The notes under the pieces were generated by a model, which was not told the origin of the DNA, did not search any database, and was given only the letters and a program-made list of their open reading frames with translations. A program made the position numbers and the translations under genes. A stretch of 64,000 nucleotides of DNA from Acrocarpospora pleiomorpha (GTDB lineage: Bacteria > Actinomycetota > Actinomycetes > Streptosporangiales > Streptosporangiaceae): assembly GCF_009687885.1 (NCBI RefSeq), contig NZ_BLAF01000032.1, forward strand, positions 45,542 to 109,541, read 5' to 3'. Below are positions 41,330 through 50,247 of this stretch, piece after piece (within the stretch, counting starts at the first letter, position 1; each line of letters starts with the position of its first letter).

Positions 41330-43536
41330 GACAGTGTGTCTCCTTGGTCCGGGGGCTGCCGCAGCAGCGCGTGAATCCGGGGGATGAATTCGGCGGTGCC
41401 GTGCTGGCTGCTCCAGACCCGCATGTAAAACAGAGCGGGCCGATTCAGAGGACCGGCCATCGCGGCCAGCACCACCGGTTCGAGCACGTCGGCCAGGTGT
41501 TTGTCCCGGTCGGCGCAGTGCAGCCAAAGGCGCAGGCACTCCCAGGCCCGGCGGGCCAACCGGCTGCCGAGCGCGCGCCGCCATAGTCCGGCCAGCCGCT
41601 CGCGAGGCTTCCCGTCACTGGTCAGGGCCAGGAGCGTCGGCCAGTCCTCCGTGCCGGGCTCGCCCCCTTGGAACCGGGCGATCAGCAGCAGAGTACGCAC
41701 CGCGTGATCGGCCAGGCTCTCGCTGTCGCTGTGGGCCCAGTCGGCCACCTTCTCCGCCACCCGGTGCGGGGCGATCTCGAACAGCGCGGCCAGCGAATAG
41801 GCGATCGAGTTCCGGCCGACCAGGGCCGTGCCCCAGCCGAGCCCTTCGAGCGCGCCGATCGCCGCGTCCACGTTCTCCGCGCCGATCGCGGTGCCATAGG
41901 CGCGGGCGGCGCTGTCCTTAAGCCGCCAGTCGGGGCTGTGTGCCCAGCTCAGCACCTGGGATTTGACGCGCGACGCGAGCCGGTCGTCGGAGTGGGCGAT
42001 CTCCAGGGCGAATGCGGCAGCCGACCGGTGCGCCACGTTGCCGCGCGCCCATACCCGAAGCAACGTGGCGTACACGTGATCGAAGTCGAAGGTGGCCAGC
42101 AGCCCGGCGATCTGCGCGGCCCGGATCTGGATCCGGAAACCGCTGTGCCCGAGCAGGACGACAAGCCAGGCGAGCAGCGGATCGCGGAAGGTGTCGTACT
42201 CGTGCCAAGCCACCTCCAGCAGCGTCCTCACCAGCTTCTCGTCGACGATCCTGGCCCGGCGCGGATGATCGCCGTTGCCGTTCGGCGTCCTGGCCTCCGG
42301 CGCGCACATCTCCGGATGGATCAGCTTGCTCAGGCTGCCGTCCGTGATCAGGTACTGCGGCACCGAATCCCGCACCTCGAACCTGGGCAAGATCTTCAGA
42401 CTGAGCATCTCGGCCACGGTGAACACATCGGCATAGGTGTGGTCGAAGAAGAGCACGTACGCGATCCGGAACGCCTGCTTGCGGAGCTTCAGGTGTTCCT
42501 CGCCAGGTTCGTCCTCCTGGTCCAGCAACTTCCTGGCCAGCCGATACAGGCGCTGGTCCCAGCGTCGCACCAGAAGGGCGACGTCCTCCCCCGTGTGCAC
42601 GTTCGCCGCGAGCTCCCTGGCCAGTTCCACCACGTCGCACATATGCGCCACGACGGTCGCCTGCTTGCCCACCTCCGGGTTGTCCAGCCAGGCGCGAACC
42701 TGGTCATCCGGGACCACGGTGCACGACGAACCGTCCTCGGGGCGGCACTCGGCGCGGTGGTCTTCCAAACGGGCCCGAAGATGGGCGGCGAGCACCTGCA
42801 GGCGCGGTGGGGGCACGTGCCGGACGGTGTACCGATCATGTTGATCCCTGGTCGAGCGGTCGATCACGACCAGGAAAGCCCCAGCGGCGGAGAACTCCGT
42901 CCGGATCACATCGAGCGTGGTGGCCGACAGCGGTCTGCCGTTGAGCACCAACAGATAACCGTCGAACCTCCGCAGGAAGCCGAACTTGCCGGGGAGCAGG
43001 GCGAGCGAGCCGGAGCCCGTGACTGTGATCACGCCGATGCGCCCGGGTGCGCACATCTCGGCCAGCAGCACGATCGCGGTGGTCCGCGGGCCTTCGCCCG
43101 GATCGGCGCACAGGCGGAGTACGTTCAAGTCGTGGAGCATGGCGGACGCGTCCCGGTCGTTCTCGCCCGGCTGGTACGTGTGCATCTCCTGTTCGACGAC
43201 TCGCTCGTCGAAGAAGCCCGACTGAACTTGGACCTCGTCCGAGGCGCCCAGGTAGTTGACCTCGTTGTAGATCGCGGTGCCATTGGGCGCGACGGCCCCG
43301 CGTTTGCTCCGGACGTCGAACACACTGGCGTTGCGCCGCTCGTCACGGCCTTCGCGGAAATGAGCGTCCTGGTCTTCTTCTGTCAGGGGATCGGCGGCCG
43401 GCCCGCGGATCTGGCCGACGGCGTCGGCGACCCCGGGGCCGTGGGGATCCTCAGTGTCGGGTCTCGGCGGATCGGGCGCGCCACCTGGATCGGGGTGGCC
43501 CTCCTGCGGGTCGGACGCCTCCCCAGGGCTGGTCAC
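41326..43536 (-). CDS. large protein with degenerate P-loop and alpha-solenoid, TIR cluster
   Basis: 736 residues. GTG 43536 overlaps the TIR gene stop (GTGA). A disordered acidic start (1-70) is followed by a motif RGAVAPNGTAIYNEVNYL (80-97) that echoes the TIR protein's tail. At 140-160 LRLCADPGEGPRTTAIVLLA looks like a degenerate Walker A (PGEGPRTT), with possible Walker B strands GYLLVLNG (193-200) and FLVVIDRS (221-228). From about 430 to the end the chain is all helical, with pairs such as RSAAAFALEIAHSDDRLASR and RLKDSAARAYGTAIGAENVD, resembling HEAT-type repeats. This is the plan of a STAND-like sensor, but the NTPase call needs a profile search. Confidence 0.65.
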   Translation of the reverse strand: MTSPGEASDPQEGHPDPGGAPDPPRPDTEDPHGPGVADAVGQIRGPAADPLTEEDQDAHFREGRDERRNASVFDVRSKRGAVAPNGTAIYNEVNYLGASDEVQVQSGFFDERVVEQEMHTYQPGENDRDASAMLHDLNVLRLCADPGEGPRTTAIVLLAEMCAPGRIGVITVTGSGSLALLPGKFGFLRRFDGYLLVLNGRPLSATTLDVIRTEFSAAGAFLVVIDRSTRDQHDRYTVRHVPPPRLQVLAAHLRARLEDHRAECRPEDGSSCTVVPDDQVRAWLDNPEVGKQATVVAHMCDVVELARELAANVHTGEDVALLVRRWDQRLYRLARKLLDQEDEPGEEHLKLRKQAFRIAYVLFFDHTYADVFTVAEMLSLKILPRFEVRDSVPQYLITDGSLSKLIHPEMCAPEARTPNGNGDHPRRARIVDEKLVRTLLEVAWHEYDTFRDPLLAWLVVLLGHSGFRIQIRAAQIAGLLATFDFDHVYATLLRVWARGNVAHRSAAAFALEIAHSDDRLASRVKSQVLSWAHSPDWRLKDSAARAYGTAIGAENVDAAIGALEGLGWGTALVGRNSIAYSLAALFEIAPHRVAEKVADWAHSDSESLADHAVRTLLLIARFQGGEPGTEDWPTLLALTSDGKPRERLAGLWRRALGSRLARRAWECLRLWLHCADRDKHLADVLEPVVLAAMAGPLNRPALFYMRVWSSQHGTAEFIPRIHALLRQPPDQGDTLS

Positions 43537-44108
43537 GAGTTCCACTCGTTGTAGGTTGTGTGATCTCCGATGATGTTTCTGTTGCCCTTGACCCGTATCT
43601 GCCGAGTGGCGTCTGACCCGCCGGTGGCCTCGTTCGCCTGTTTCCCGCCGCCCAGTCGTCGGGCCACAGCCTCGATCAGCGGTTTGGTGTCGTTCTCGAC
43701 GTAGCGGTGGCGGATCTCGACGTACTGCTGAGTGTTCAGGGCCTTGATGTCGTCCGGGAGCTCGTCCATGCGAGGCAGCTTCGCTCCCCCGACGAGCACC
43801 GGGATGACCGTGATATGCCAGTTGAAGGCCCGCTTGAGCTCCAACCGCAGGATGTCCTTCGGGTTCTCGATCCTGGGACGGCCGCTGCTGTCGGCAAGAC
43901 TCAGCCATTGCGGCCCGATCACGGAGAGCATGACGCGGCTCTGCCGGAGGGCGATCTCCAGCTCTTTCGTGAACATGGCGCCCGGCTCCATGGAACGGCA
44001 GTCGCGGAATACCCGATCAGCGCCGAACCGGTCGCACATGCTCTTGTCGATGAGCTCGGCCGAAGCTGCGCTGTCGTCCTTGCGATAATTGATAAAAATG
44101 TCGATCAC
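43533..44108 (-). CDS. TIR domain protein heading the cluster
   Basis: 191 residues. VIDIFINYRKDDSAASAELI is the first strand and BB-loop region of a TIR domain. CRSMEPGAMFTKELEIALRQ places acidic residues where NADase TIRs carry the catalytic Glu, and SRVMLSVIGPQWL follows. After about residue 150 a tail ends RVKGNRNIIGDHTTYNEWN. GTG 44108 is chosen since AGGAGG lies 9 nt before it and the TIR strand starts at once. Bacterial TIR domains cleave NAD+ or make cyclic ADP-ribose signals in immunity. It leads five coupled genes and is the likely effector or signal generator. Confidence 0.85.
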   Translation of the reverse strand: MIDIFINYRKDDSAASAELIDKSMCDRFGADRVFRDCRSMEPGAMFTKELEIALRQSRVMLSVIGPQWLSLADSSGRPRIENPKDILRLELKRAFNWHITVIPVLVGGAKLPRMDELPDDIKALNTQQYVEIRHRYVENDTKPLIEAVARRLGGGKQANEATGGSDATRQIRVKGNRNIIGDHTTYNEWNS

Positions 44109-44265
44109 AGGTGGTTTCCTCCTAAAAGCACGCATGCGTAAATAGCACGCCTGGCGTGAAATGTGACGAGGTCGTCGAATGCGGCAAATCCCCGCGTTCC
44201 ACCCTGACAGGGGGTGCTAGTTCCGGGAAGGGGTTGCCTGCGCCCTCATCGAGGCGGGTGAGCGG

Positions 44266-45528
44266 TCAGAGAACCGATTTCAGTAATGGCCTGATGTGCT
44301 GCACCCGCGGATTCGAGCTCCTGCGGTTCAATACCGCGTTGAGTCGCCGCGCGTCCACCCGGATCGTGGCGGAACCAAGGTATCGAGCCAGCTGGAGGGC
44401 CGTAGTGGCCGTTTCACAAGCAGAGTCGATCTGCTCGTTCATGGCCAGCGCGAGTCCGAGCTTGAGGCCGTACCGCGCGCGGGTGCGGAGCGCGTGGGCT
44501 GGTACGCGTTCTAGTTCGGCCGCCAGGATGGCCGCCGCCTGGTCTGGGCGTACCAGATCCAGGAGGCAGGTGGCTGTGGCGAAGGCTAGCGGATCGGGCA
44601 TCGTCACGCTGCCCAGCGCGAGGTCGTCCGCGCCTTCGGCGTGGGCCGCCTCGCGGAGCTCCGTAGCCTGGTCGAGCGCGCGCCGACAGGCGTCCTGGTC
44701 CTGCGCGAGAGCATGCCCCTGTGCCTCGCGTTGTGCGGCGAACCACCAGGTCCTGGGACTACGCGCAATCTCGCCCGCCGCTTGGGCCAAGGCGATCGTC
44801 TCGTCCGGATCGTTGCGGTACATGGCAAGGCCCGCGAGCCGGACCAGGGCGTGCGCGGCGAAATCGTTGTCTCCCCCGGCGTCGGCGAGCCCTTGGGCCC
44901 GCTCGGTCCACCAGGCCGCCATGGTGGCGTCCCCTTGTTCCTGCGCCATCCAGCCGATGTACTCGGCGTACCGAGCGGCCAGCCGGTAGGCCTCCTGCCG
45001 CAGTTGCGGAGGCGCGCTCGCGGCCAGCGCGCACAGCCCGTGGTCCATCCCGACCATCACCTGGATCACCACGGCCGGATGGCTGCTCTGACCCAGCCGG
45101 CGCTGCACCGCGAAGCTCTCCCGGAAGAAGTCCAGCGGCGCGTCGGCCGCGACCAACTCGGGCGGCGGGACGGGCCAGGTGAGCAGGGCGGTGGCGGACA
45201 GGTTCGCCAGACCCCGACGGTTGACGACGTGGAAGCGCCCGTGCCCATCCACCGCCATGCTCATGCCCTGCGCCCTGCCCTGCGGGGCGATGGCCATCGT
45301 GACGCCGCGGCTGGCCCGGGGCCTCGCCAGCGCGACCAGCTCGCCGGACGCGTTGAGCACGTTGTCTAATGTGCGGGCGCATGCGACGCTGGGCACCCTT
45401 TTATCGTTTTCTATCTTGCTGAGATGGGAGACGCTGTAGTTGGTCCGCCGGGCGAGCCCGGTGAGCGAAAGTTTGTGGGTCTTACGGATGCGACGAACCG
45501 TAGAGCCGAAGGAAGTCTCAGAATCCAT
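44266..45528 (-). CDS. XRE-family regulator with TPR-like sensor
   Basis: 420 residues. The HTH (FGSTVRRIRKTHKLSLTGLA, SVSHLSKIENDKRVPS) is followed by a long helical region with tetratricopeptide-like pairs (for example QEQGDATMAAWWTERAQGLA, ALVRLAGLAMYRNDPDETIA). ATG 45528 puts the HTH at the start; the nearest AGGA is about 13 nt off, so the site is weak. It lies 157 nt upstream of the TIR gene on the same strand and may control that cluster, or may itself sense a peptide. This is inference from order. Confidence 0.82.
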   Translation of the reverse strand: MDSETSFGSTVRRIRKTHKLSLTGLARRTNYSVSHLSKIENDKRVPSVACARTLDNVLNASGELVALARPRASRGVTMAIAPQGRAQGMSMAVDGHGRFHVVNRRGLANLSATALLTWPVPPPELVAADAPLDFFRESFAVQRRLGQSSHPAVVIQVMVGMDHGLCALAASAPPQLRQEAYRLAARYAEYIGWMAQEQGDATMAAWWTERAQGLADAGGDNDFAAHALVRLAGLAMYRNDPDETIALAQAAGEIARSPRTWWFAAQREAQGHALAQDQDACRRALDQATELREAAHAEGADDLALGSVTMPDPLAFATATCLLDLVRPDQAAAILAAELERVPAHALRTRARYGLKLGLALAMNEQIDSACETATTALQLARYLGSATIRVDARRLNAVLNRRSSNPRVQHIRPLLKSVL

Positions 45529-45684
45529 CCGTGGATCACATCCTAAGCGTCCGATCGCCCGTCGGTTTCGACAGACGCACGGCACCATACCTCTCCGCAC
45601 CATGACAACAGGCCCGATATCAGGCTGTATACCATCTTCAAAAATGTCCTACCGCAACCGCTATGCTTCTAATACGCTACAAGT

Positions 45685-47520
45685 TTAGACAAAGAGCGAT
45701 ATAGCGCGTACGGCTACCGCACACAAAGCCACAAATCCGCCCAGAACCGCGAGTGCCCGCAGTCCTTCCCTGCGAAGATCGGGCAACTCGGCCCCGATGC
45801 GTTCCACCTCGCGGCCGATGATCGCGCCGCACACCACGCCGAACACCACGCCCGCGACCGTGACCGGCACCGGCTGATTCCACCAGTCGGGCGCCAGCCG
45901 GCCGCCCCCGGTCGCCCAGAGCGTCGCGAACGCGGCCAGCCCGGCGGGAATTCCCGGCCAGGCCAGGGCGGCGATCAGCGATCCGGCCAGGGTCAGCGGG
46001 AACGACACCACCCGGAGCACGCTGCGGACCTTCGCGGAACGCCGCTTGCGCACCAGCCAGTGACCACTCCACAACGCCCTGGCCAGCACCACGAACGCCC
46101 CGGTGATCGCGAAAGTGGCCACCGGGTACACGACCGAGATCACCACACACGGCACGGCGAACGTGGCCAGCAGGGCAAGCGCCGCGTTTCCGGTCGGAAT
46201 CCCTGATCCCGCTCCGACGACCGCCTCTGCGGCCAGCGCGGATTCCGCCTCCGCGGCCAGCGCGGATTCCGCCTCCGCGGCCACCTGACCGCGCGAGGCT
46301 CTCCGCCTCTCCCCGGAACCCGGGGACGAACTCCGGCCGGTTTCCCCGGAAGACTTTCGTTCCCCAGACTTCCGGCCCACTTCCACAGAAGCTGGCTTCC
46401 GCCCCGATTCCCCACCCGCCGGGGACTTCCGGCCTGCTTCCGAGGAAGGCGAATTCCGCCCCGCGTCACCACCCGCCGGGGGCTTCCGGCTCGCTTCCCC
46501 GGCCGTTCGGCCTGCCTTCTTAAGATCGTCGGTGCGCTTCCGATCGTCCTCCGCCGGTTCGACCTCCTCCGCGCCGCGCTGCCGGGGCTCGTCGACCGTG
46601 ACTTGGCGTGCTCTTGACGCCTTCTTGGTGTCCTTCGGTTTCCTCCCGAACAGGCGCAGACCCCGCCGTGGCTCCTCCTCGGGGGGCTCCTCGGCCTGCG
46701 GTTGATCCGGCTCGGCGGGGGCGATCGCCCGGGCCAGGCGGTGCAGGCGGTCGGCGAGCAGCGCGGCGGTCGGGCGCTTGGCTGGCTCCCGGTTGAGTGC
46801 CGCCCTGATCAGCGGCAACAGCGCCGCCGGAACACCCTTGAGATCGGCCTGCCCGTGCAGGATCGCGTACATCTGCGACTCGACCGTGCCCCGCCCGAAC
46901 GTGGGGCGCCCGGTCGCGGCGAACGCCACCGTCGCCGCCCAGGCGTGCACGTCGGCGGGCTCCCCCACGACCTCGTCGGCGAACAGCTCGGGGGCCGCGT
47001 AACCGGGGGTGCCGAGGAAGGTGCCGGTCCTGGTGACCCGTGTCGCGTCCATCACCTGGGCGATCCCGAAGTCGATCAGGACCGGGCCTTCCTCGCCGAT
47101 CAGCACGTTGGCCGGCTTGAGGTCCCGGTGCACCACCCCGGCGGCGTGGATGATGGCCAGCGCCGTGGCCAGCCCCTGGGCGACCAGGACCAGCTCGGCC
47201 TGGGCCAGCGGCCCGCGACGCCGTACCGCGTCGAGCAGGGTCTCCCCCTTGATGTGCTCCATCACCAGGTACGGCCGATCGCCGGACAGATCGGCGTCCA
47301 GAACCTGGGCGACATAGGGGCTCTCGACCCGGCGCAGGGCACGGACCTCGCGGTCGAGGCGTAATCGGGCCTCCGCGTCATCCTCGATCGGGTCGCGGAG
47401 CATCTTCAGGGCCACCTGCTCCCCGCGCCGGGTGGCCGCGAGGTAGACCTCGCCCATGCCGCCGCGGCCCAGCCGCTCCAGCAGCGCGTACGGGCCGACC
47501 CGCCCCAGACGTCCACCCAT
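45685..47520 (-). CDS. membrane Ser/Thr protein kinase
   Basis: 611 residues. The kinase domain (about 8-265) is complete: GRGGMGEVYLA, Lys in VALKML, HRDLKPANVLI, LIDFGIAQV and GYAAPELF. A linker of about 170 residues is Ser/Gly/Arg-rich with repeated AGRKSPAGGE-type units and then tandem EAESALAA repeats. The last 170 residues carry about four to six hydrophobic segments (ALALLATFAVPCVVISVVYP onward). No PASTA or other external sensor is seen. ATG 47520 starts MGGRLGRVGPYALLERLGRG. The linker repeats may be phosphorylated or act as a flexible tether (inference). Confidence 0.88.
   Translation of the reverse strand: MGGRLGRVGPYALLERLGRGGMGEVYLAATRRGEQVALKMLRDPIEDDAEARLRLDREVRALRRVESPYVAQVLDADLSGDRPYLVMEHIKGETLLDAVRRRGPLAQAELVLVAQGLATALAIIHAAGVVHRDLKPANVLIGEEGPVLIDFGIAQVMDATRVTRTGTFLGTPGYAAPELFADEVVGEPADVHAWAATVAFAATGRPTFGRGTVESQMYAILHGQADLKGVPAALLPLIRAALNREPAKRPTAALLADRLHRLARAIAPAEPDQPQAEEPPEEEPRRGLRLFGRKPKDTKKASRARQVTVDEPRQRGAEEVEPAEDDRKRTDDLKKAGRTAGEASRKPPAGGDAGRNSPSSEAGRKSPAGGESGRKPASVEVGRKSGERKSSGETGRSSSPGSGERRRASRGQVAAEAESALAAEAESALAAEAVVGAGSGIPTGNAALALLATFAVPCVVISVVYPVATFAITGAFVVLARALWSGHWLVRKRRSAKVRSVLRVVSFPLTLAGSLIAALAWPGIPAGLAAFATLWATGGGRLAPDWWNQPVPVTVAGVVFGVVCGAIIGREVERIGAELPDLRREGLRALAVLGGFVALCAVAVRAISLFV
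46221..46283. repeat. 24-nt tandem repeat in the kinase linker
   Basis: Two full units (46221-46244, 46245-46268; one base differs) and a partial third. They encode EAESALAA repeats just before the membrane segments. Confidence 0.8.
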
Positions 47521-47573
47521 AGGGTGGCCCACGTTAGTGGACCCCCCCGACAATTCGCGGGAGGCACGCCGTG

Positions 47574-48017
47574 TCAGACGGGTTGCGGCACGGACGGCAC
47601 GGATTTGACCTCCCGGCGACGCCCGAAGAGCAGGTAGTCGAGGCTGATCCGGCCCGGTCCCGCCACCGCCAGCAGCAGCGCGACCGCGCCGAGCGCCAGC
47701 ACCAGCTCGAAGCCGCCGTTGGCCAGCAGGATGCCGTGGCCGACGTGCACGAACATGAGCGCCCCCGCCATGAGCACGAACAGGGCCGCGCCCGCCAGCA
47801 TGGTCAGCAGTCCCAGCACAAGCAGGATCCCGCCGCCCAGCTCGGCGACGATCGCGAACCAGGCCGAGATCCGGGGCGCCGGGATGTTCCATTCGGCGAA
47901 ACCCTGCGCGGTCGCGTCCACGCCCCGCTTGTACTTGGCCCATCCGTGCGCGATGAAGATGACCCCGAGCGCGAGCCGGCCGACCAGGGCCGCGATGTCG
48001 TAGAGGGCGCGTTTCAT
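47574..48017 (-). CDS. DoxX-family membrane protein
   Basis: 147 residues, four membrane segments, starting MKRALYDIAALVGRLALGVI with FIAHGWAKYKRGVDATAQGF, then AELGGGILLVLGLLTMLAGA. This is the DoxX/DoxD-like pattern; relatives take part in redox or thiol-related membrane complexes. ATG 48017 overlaps the stop of the small upstream gene (ATGA), and the gene ends 54 nt before the kinase start. Confidence 0.85.
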   Translation of the reverse strand: MKRALYDIAALVGRLALGVIFIAHGWAKYKRGVDATAQGFAEWNIPAPRISAWFAIVAELGGGILLVLGLLTMLAGAALFVLMAGALMFVHVGHGILLANGGFELVLALGAVALLLAVAGPGRISLDYLLFGRRREVKSVPSVPQPV

Positions 48018-48196
48018 CGGCCTTCCCTGACCGGTTCTTCGAGCAGGTGCTCCAGGCCGACGCCCGGCTCCGCGGGTAGCTTCTTCCGGCCCGACCTGCG
48101 CCAGTTCAGATGGCCGTGGCTCTCGAGCAGCAGCAACAGCCGGTCGGCCACGACCAGCACCACCGCCACGAAACCCAGCGCGATGAGAATATCCAT
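48014..48196 (-). CDS. small single-helix membrane protein
   Basis: 60 residues: MDILIALGFVAVVLVVADRL is one membrane helix, followed by a basic region (HLNWRRSGRKKL) and an acidic tail (LEHLLEEPVREGR). It is coupled to doxX by ATGA. ATG 48196 has no clear ribosome binding site; GTG 48220 is an alternative. Function unknown, perhaps a DoxX partner. Confidence 0.6.
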   Translation of the reverse strand: MDILIALGFVAVVLVVADRLLLLLESHGHLNWRRSGRKKLPAEPGVGLEHLLEEPVREGR

Positions 48197-48325
48197 AACA
48201 ACAAGTGAAGGTGACCCCACAGAACGTCACTGGGAGCGACACGCCCCGATGCGCTAGTGACCGCCAAGTCGTTCCCAAGACCGCTGCGCCACTCTGTGAT
48301 CAGAGCGTCGTCGGTTGGAGGAGAA

Positions 48326-48976
48326 ATGAGCGGCACCATCACCGCTGTCGTGGCGGACCAGCATCCGCTGTACGCGGAGGGAATGCGTTTCGCGCTGGAG
48401 CGCGAGACCGGCATCACGGTGCTGGGGACCGCCAGTGACGCCCTCGACGCGCTCCGGCTCGCCGTCCGCCTGCATCCTGACGTGGTCCTCATCGATCTGG
48501 GCATGCTGGACGCGCTGGAATACCTCCAGCGCCGCTGCCCGGCCGTACGGGTGCTCGCGCTTGGCCAGTCCGACGGCGAGGCCGACCTGGTCACGGCGCT
48601 GCGCGCGGGCGCCCAGGGCTACCTGCTGAAGGGCACCCACCCCGGCGAGATCGCCGCCGCGGTCCGCTCGGTGGCGCTCGGCCACATGGTGTTCGGCCGC
48701 GGACTGGCCGCCAGCGTGCTGACCCGGATGACCACCAGAACCCCGAACAGCCCCTTTCCCGGCCTGACCCAACGCGAACACGAGGTCCTGGAGCGCCTCG
48801 CCGACGGCCGCTCCAACGCCGAGATCGCCCGCGAACTCCACCTGGCCCCCAAGACGGTACGCAACCACGTCAGCAACGTCCTCACGAAGCTGGAGGCGGC
48901 CAGCAGAGTGGACGCGGCCCTGCTAGCTCGCGACGCGGGCCTGGGCTCCCGCAGGCTGGTCGCAGCAGGGGTCTAA
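48326..48976 (+). CDS. orphan NarL/LuxR-type response regulator
   Basis: 216 residues starting MSGTITAVVADQHPLYAEGM, with GGAGG 5 nt before ATG 48326. The receiver has Asp in VVLIDLGM and Lys in YLLKGTHP, but the first acidic pair is Ala-Asp (VADQHP), so metal binding may be altered. The HTH is LTQREHEVLERLADGRSNAE and KTVRNHVSNVLTKLEA. No kinase gene is adjacent. It is convergent with proA, 8 nt apart. Confidence 0.87.
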   Translation: MSGTITAVVADQHPLYAEGMRFALERETGITVLGTASDALDALRLAVRLHPDVVLIDLGMLDALEYLQRRCPAVRVLALGQSDGEADLVTALRAGAQGYLLKGTHPGEIAAAVRSVALGHMVFGRGLAASVLTRMTTRTPNSPFPGLTQREHEVLERLADGRSNAEIARELHLAPKTVRNHVSNVLTKLEAASRVDAALLARDAGLGSRRLVAAGV

Positions 48977-48984
48977 GGCTTCGG

Positions 48985-50232
48985 CTACGTCCTGATGTGG
49001 CCGTCGCCCGTGTAGATCCACTTGGTGGAGGTGAGTTCGGGCAGGCCCATCGGGCCCCGGGAGTGGAGCTTCTGGGTGGAGATGCCGATTTCGGCGCCGA
49101 AGCCGAACTCGCCGCCGTCGGTGAAGCGGGTGGAGGCGTTGACGGCGACGGCCGCGGAGTCGACCAGGGCGACGAAGCGGCGGGCGGCGGGCTGGGAGCG
49201 GGTGATGATGGCGTCGGTGTGCGCGGAGCCGTAGCGGCGGATGTGGGCCACGGCCTCGTCCAGGGAAGCGACCACGGCCGCGGCGATGTCGAGGGACAGG
49301 TATTCGGCGTAGAAGTCGTCTTCCGTGGCCGGAACCACGTCGGAGCTGTAGGCGGCGATGGCCGGGTCTCCGTGCACGGTGACGCCCGCGCTCTTCAGCG
49401 CGGACAGCGCCTTGGGCACGAACTCCTCGGCGATGGCGGCGTGCACGAGGAAGGTCTCGGCCGCGTTGCAGACCGACGGGCGCTGCGCCTTGGCGTTGAC
49501 CAGGATCGACAGCGCCATCTCCTGGTCGGCGTCGGCGTCCACGTAGACGTGACAGGTGCCGACGCCGGTCTCGATCACCGGAACCGTGGACTCCTCCACC
49601 ACGCTGTTGATCAAGGACGCCCCGCCGCGCGGGATGAGCACGTCCACCAGGCCGCGCGCCCGCATCAGCTCCTTGACCGAATCCCGGGTCAGACCGGGCA
49701 CCAGCTGCACGGCCCCGGCGGGCACCTCGGTCTCCGCCAGCGCCTCCTGCATGATCCGCACCAGCACCGTGTTGGACGCGTAGGCGCTGGAGGACCCCCG
49801 CAGCAGCACCGCGTTGCCGCTCTTCAGGCAGAGCGCCGCCGCGTCCACGGTCACGTTCGGGCGACCCTCGTAGATGATCCCGATCACGCCCAGCGGCACC
49901 CGCACCTGGCGCAGCTCAAGCCCGTTGGGCAGGGTGCTCCCGCGCACCACCTCACCCACCGGATCCGGCAGATCGGCGACCTCGCGGACCGCACCCGCGA
50001 TCTTCTCCACCCGGGCCACGTCCAGCCGCAGCCGGTCGATCATCGCCTCCGAGGTGCCACCCTCGCGCGCCTTGTCCACATCCTCGGCGTTCGCGGCGAC
50101 GATCTCCCACGCCCTGGCCACCAGGGCGTCCGCGATGGCGCGCAGGGCGCGGTCCTTCGGGGCGCGCGGCAGCGGAGCCAGCAGCTGGGCGGCGTCCTTC
50201 GCCGCGTGGGCGACCTTCAGAAACTCACTCAT
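48985..50232 (-). CDS. proA: glutamate-5-semialdehyde dehydrogenase
   Basis: 415 residues. It reduces glutamyl 5-phosphate with NADPH in proline synthesis. Conserved parts are VPLGVIGIIYEGRPNVTVDA, LRGSSSAYASNTVL, PRGGASLINSVVEESTVPVI and the catalytic Cys in RPSVCNAAETFLVH, with the C-terminal FGFGAEIGISTQKLHSRGPM. It follows proB after 15 nt in the order obgE-proB-proA. Confidence 0.96.
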   Translation of the reverse strand: MSEFLKVAHAAKDAAQLLAPLPRAPKDRALRAIADALVARAWEIVAANAEDVDKAREGGTSEAMIDRLRLDVARVEKIAGAVREVADLPDPVGEVVRGSTLPNGLELRQVRVPLGVIGIIYEGRPNVTVDAAALCLKSGNAVLLRGSSSAYASNTVLVRIMQEALAETEVPAGAVQLVPGLTRDSVKELMRARGLVDVLIPRGGASLINSVVEESTVPVIETGVGTCHVYVDADADQEMALSILVNAKAQRPSVCNAAETFLVHAAIAEEFVPKALSALKSAGVTVHGDPAIAAYSSDVVPATEDDFYAEYLSLDIAAAVVASLDEAVAHIRRYGSAHTDAIITRSQPAARRFVALVDSAAVAVNASTRFTDGGEFGFGAEIGISTQKLHSRGPMGLPELTSTKWIYTGDGHIRT

Positions 50233-50247
50233 CGCGGAATACCTCCG

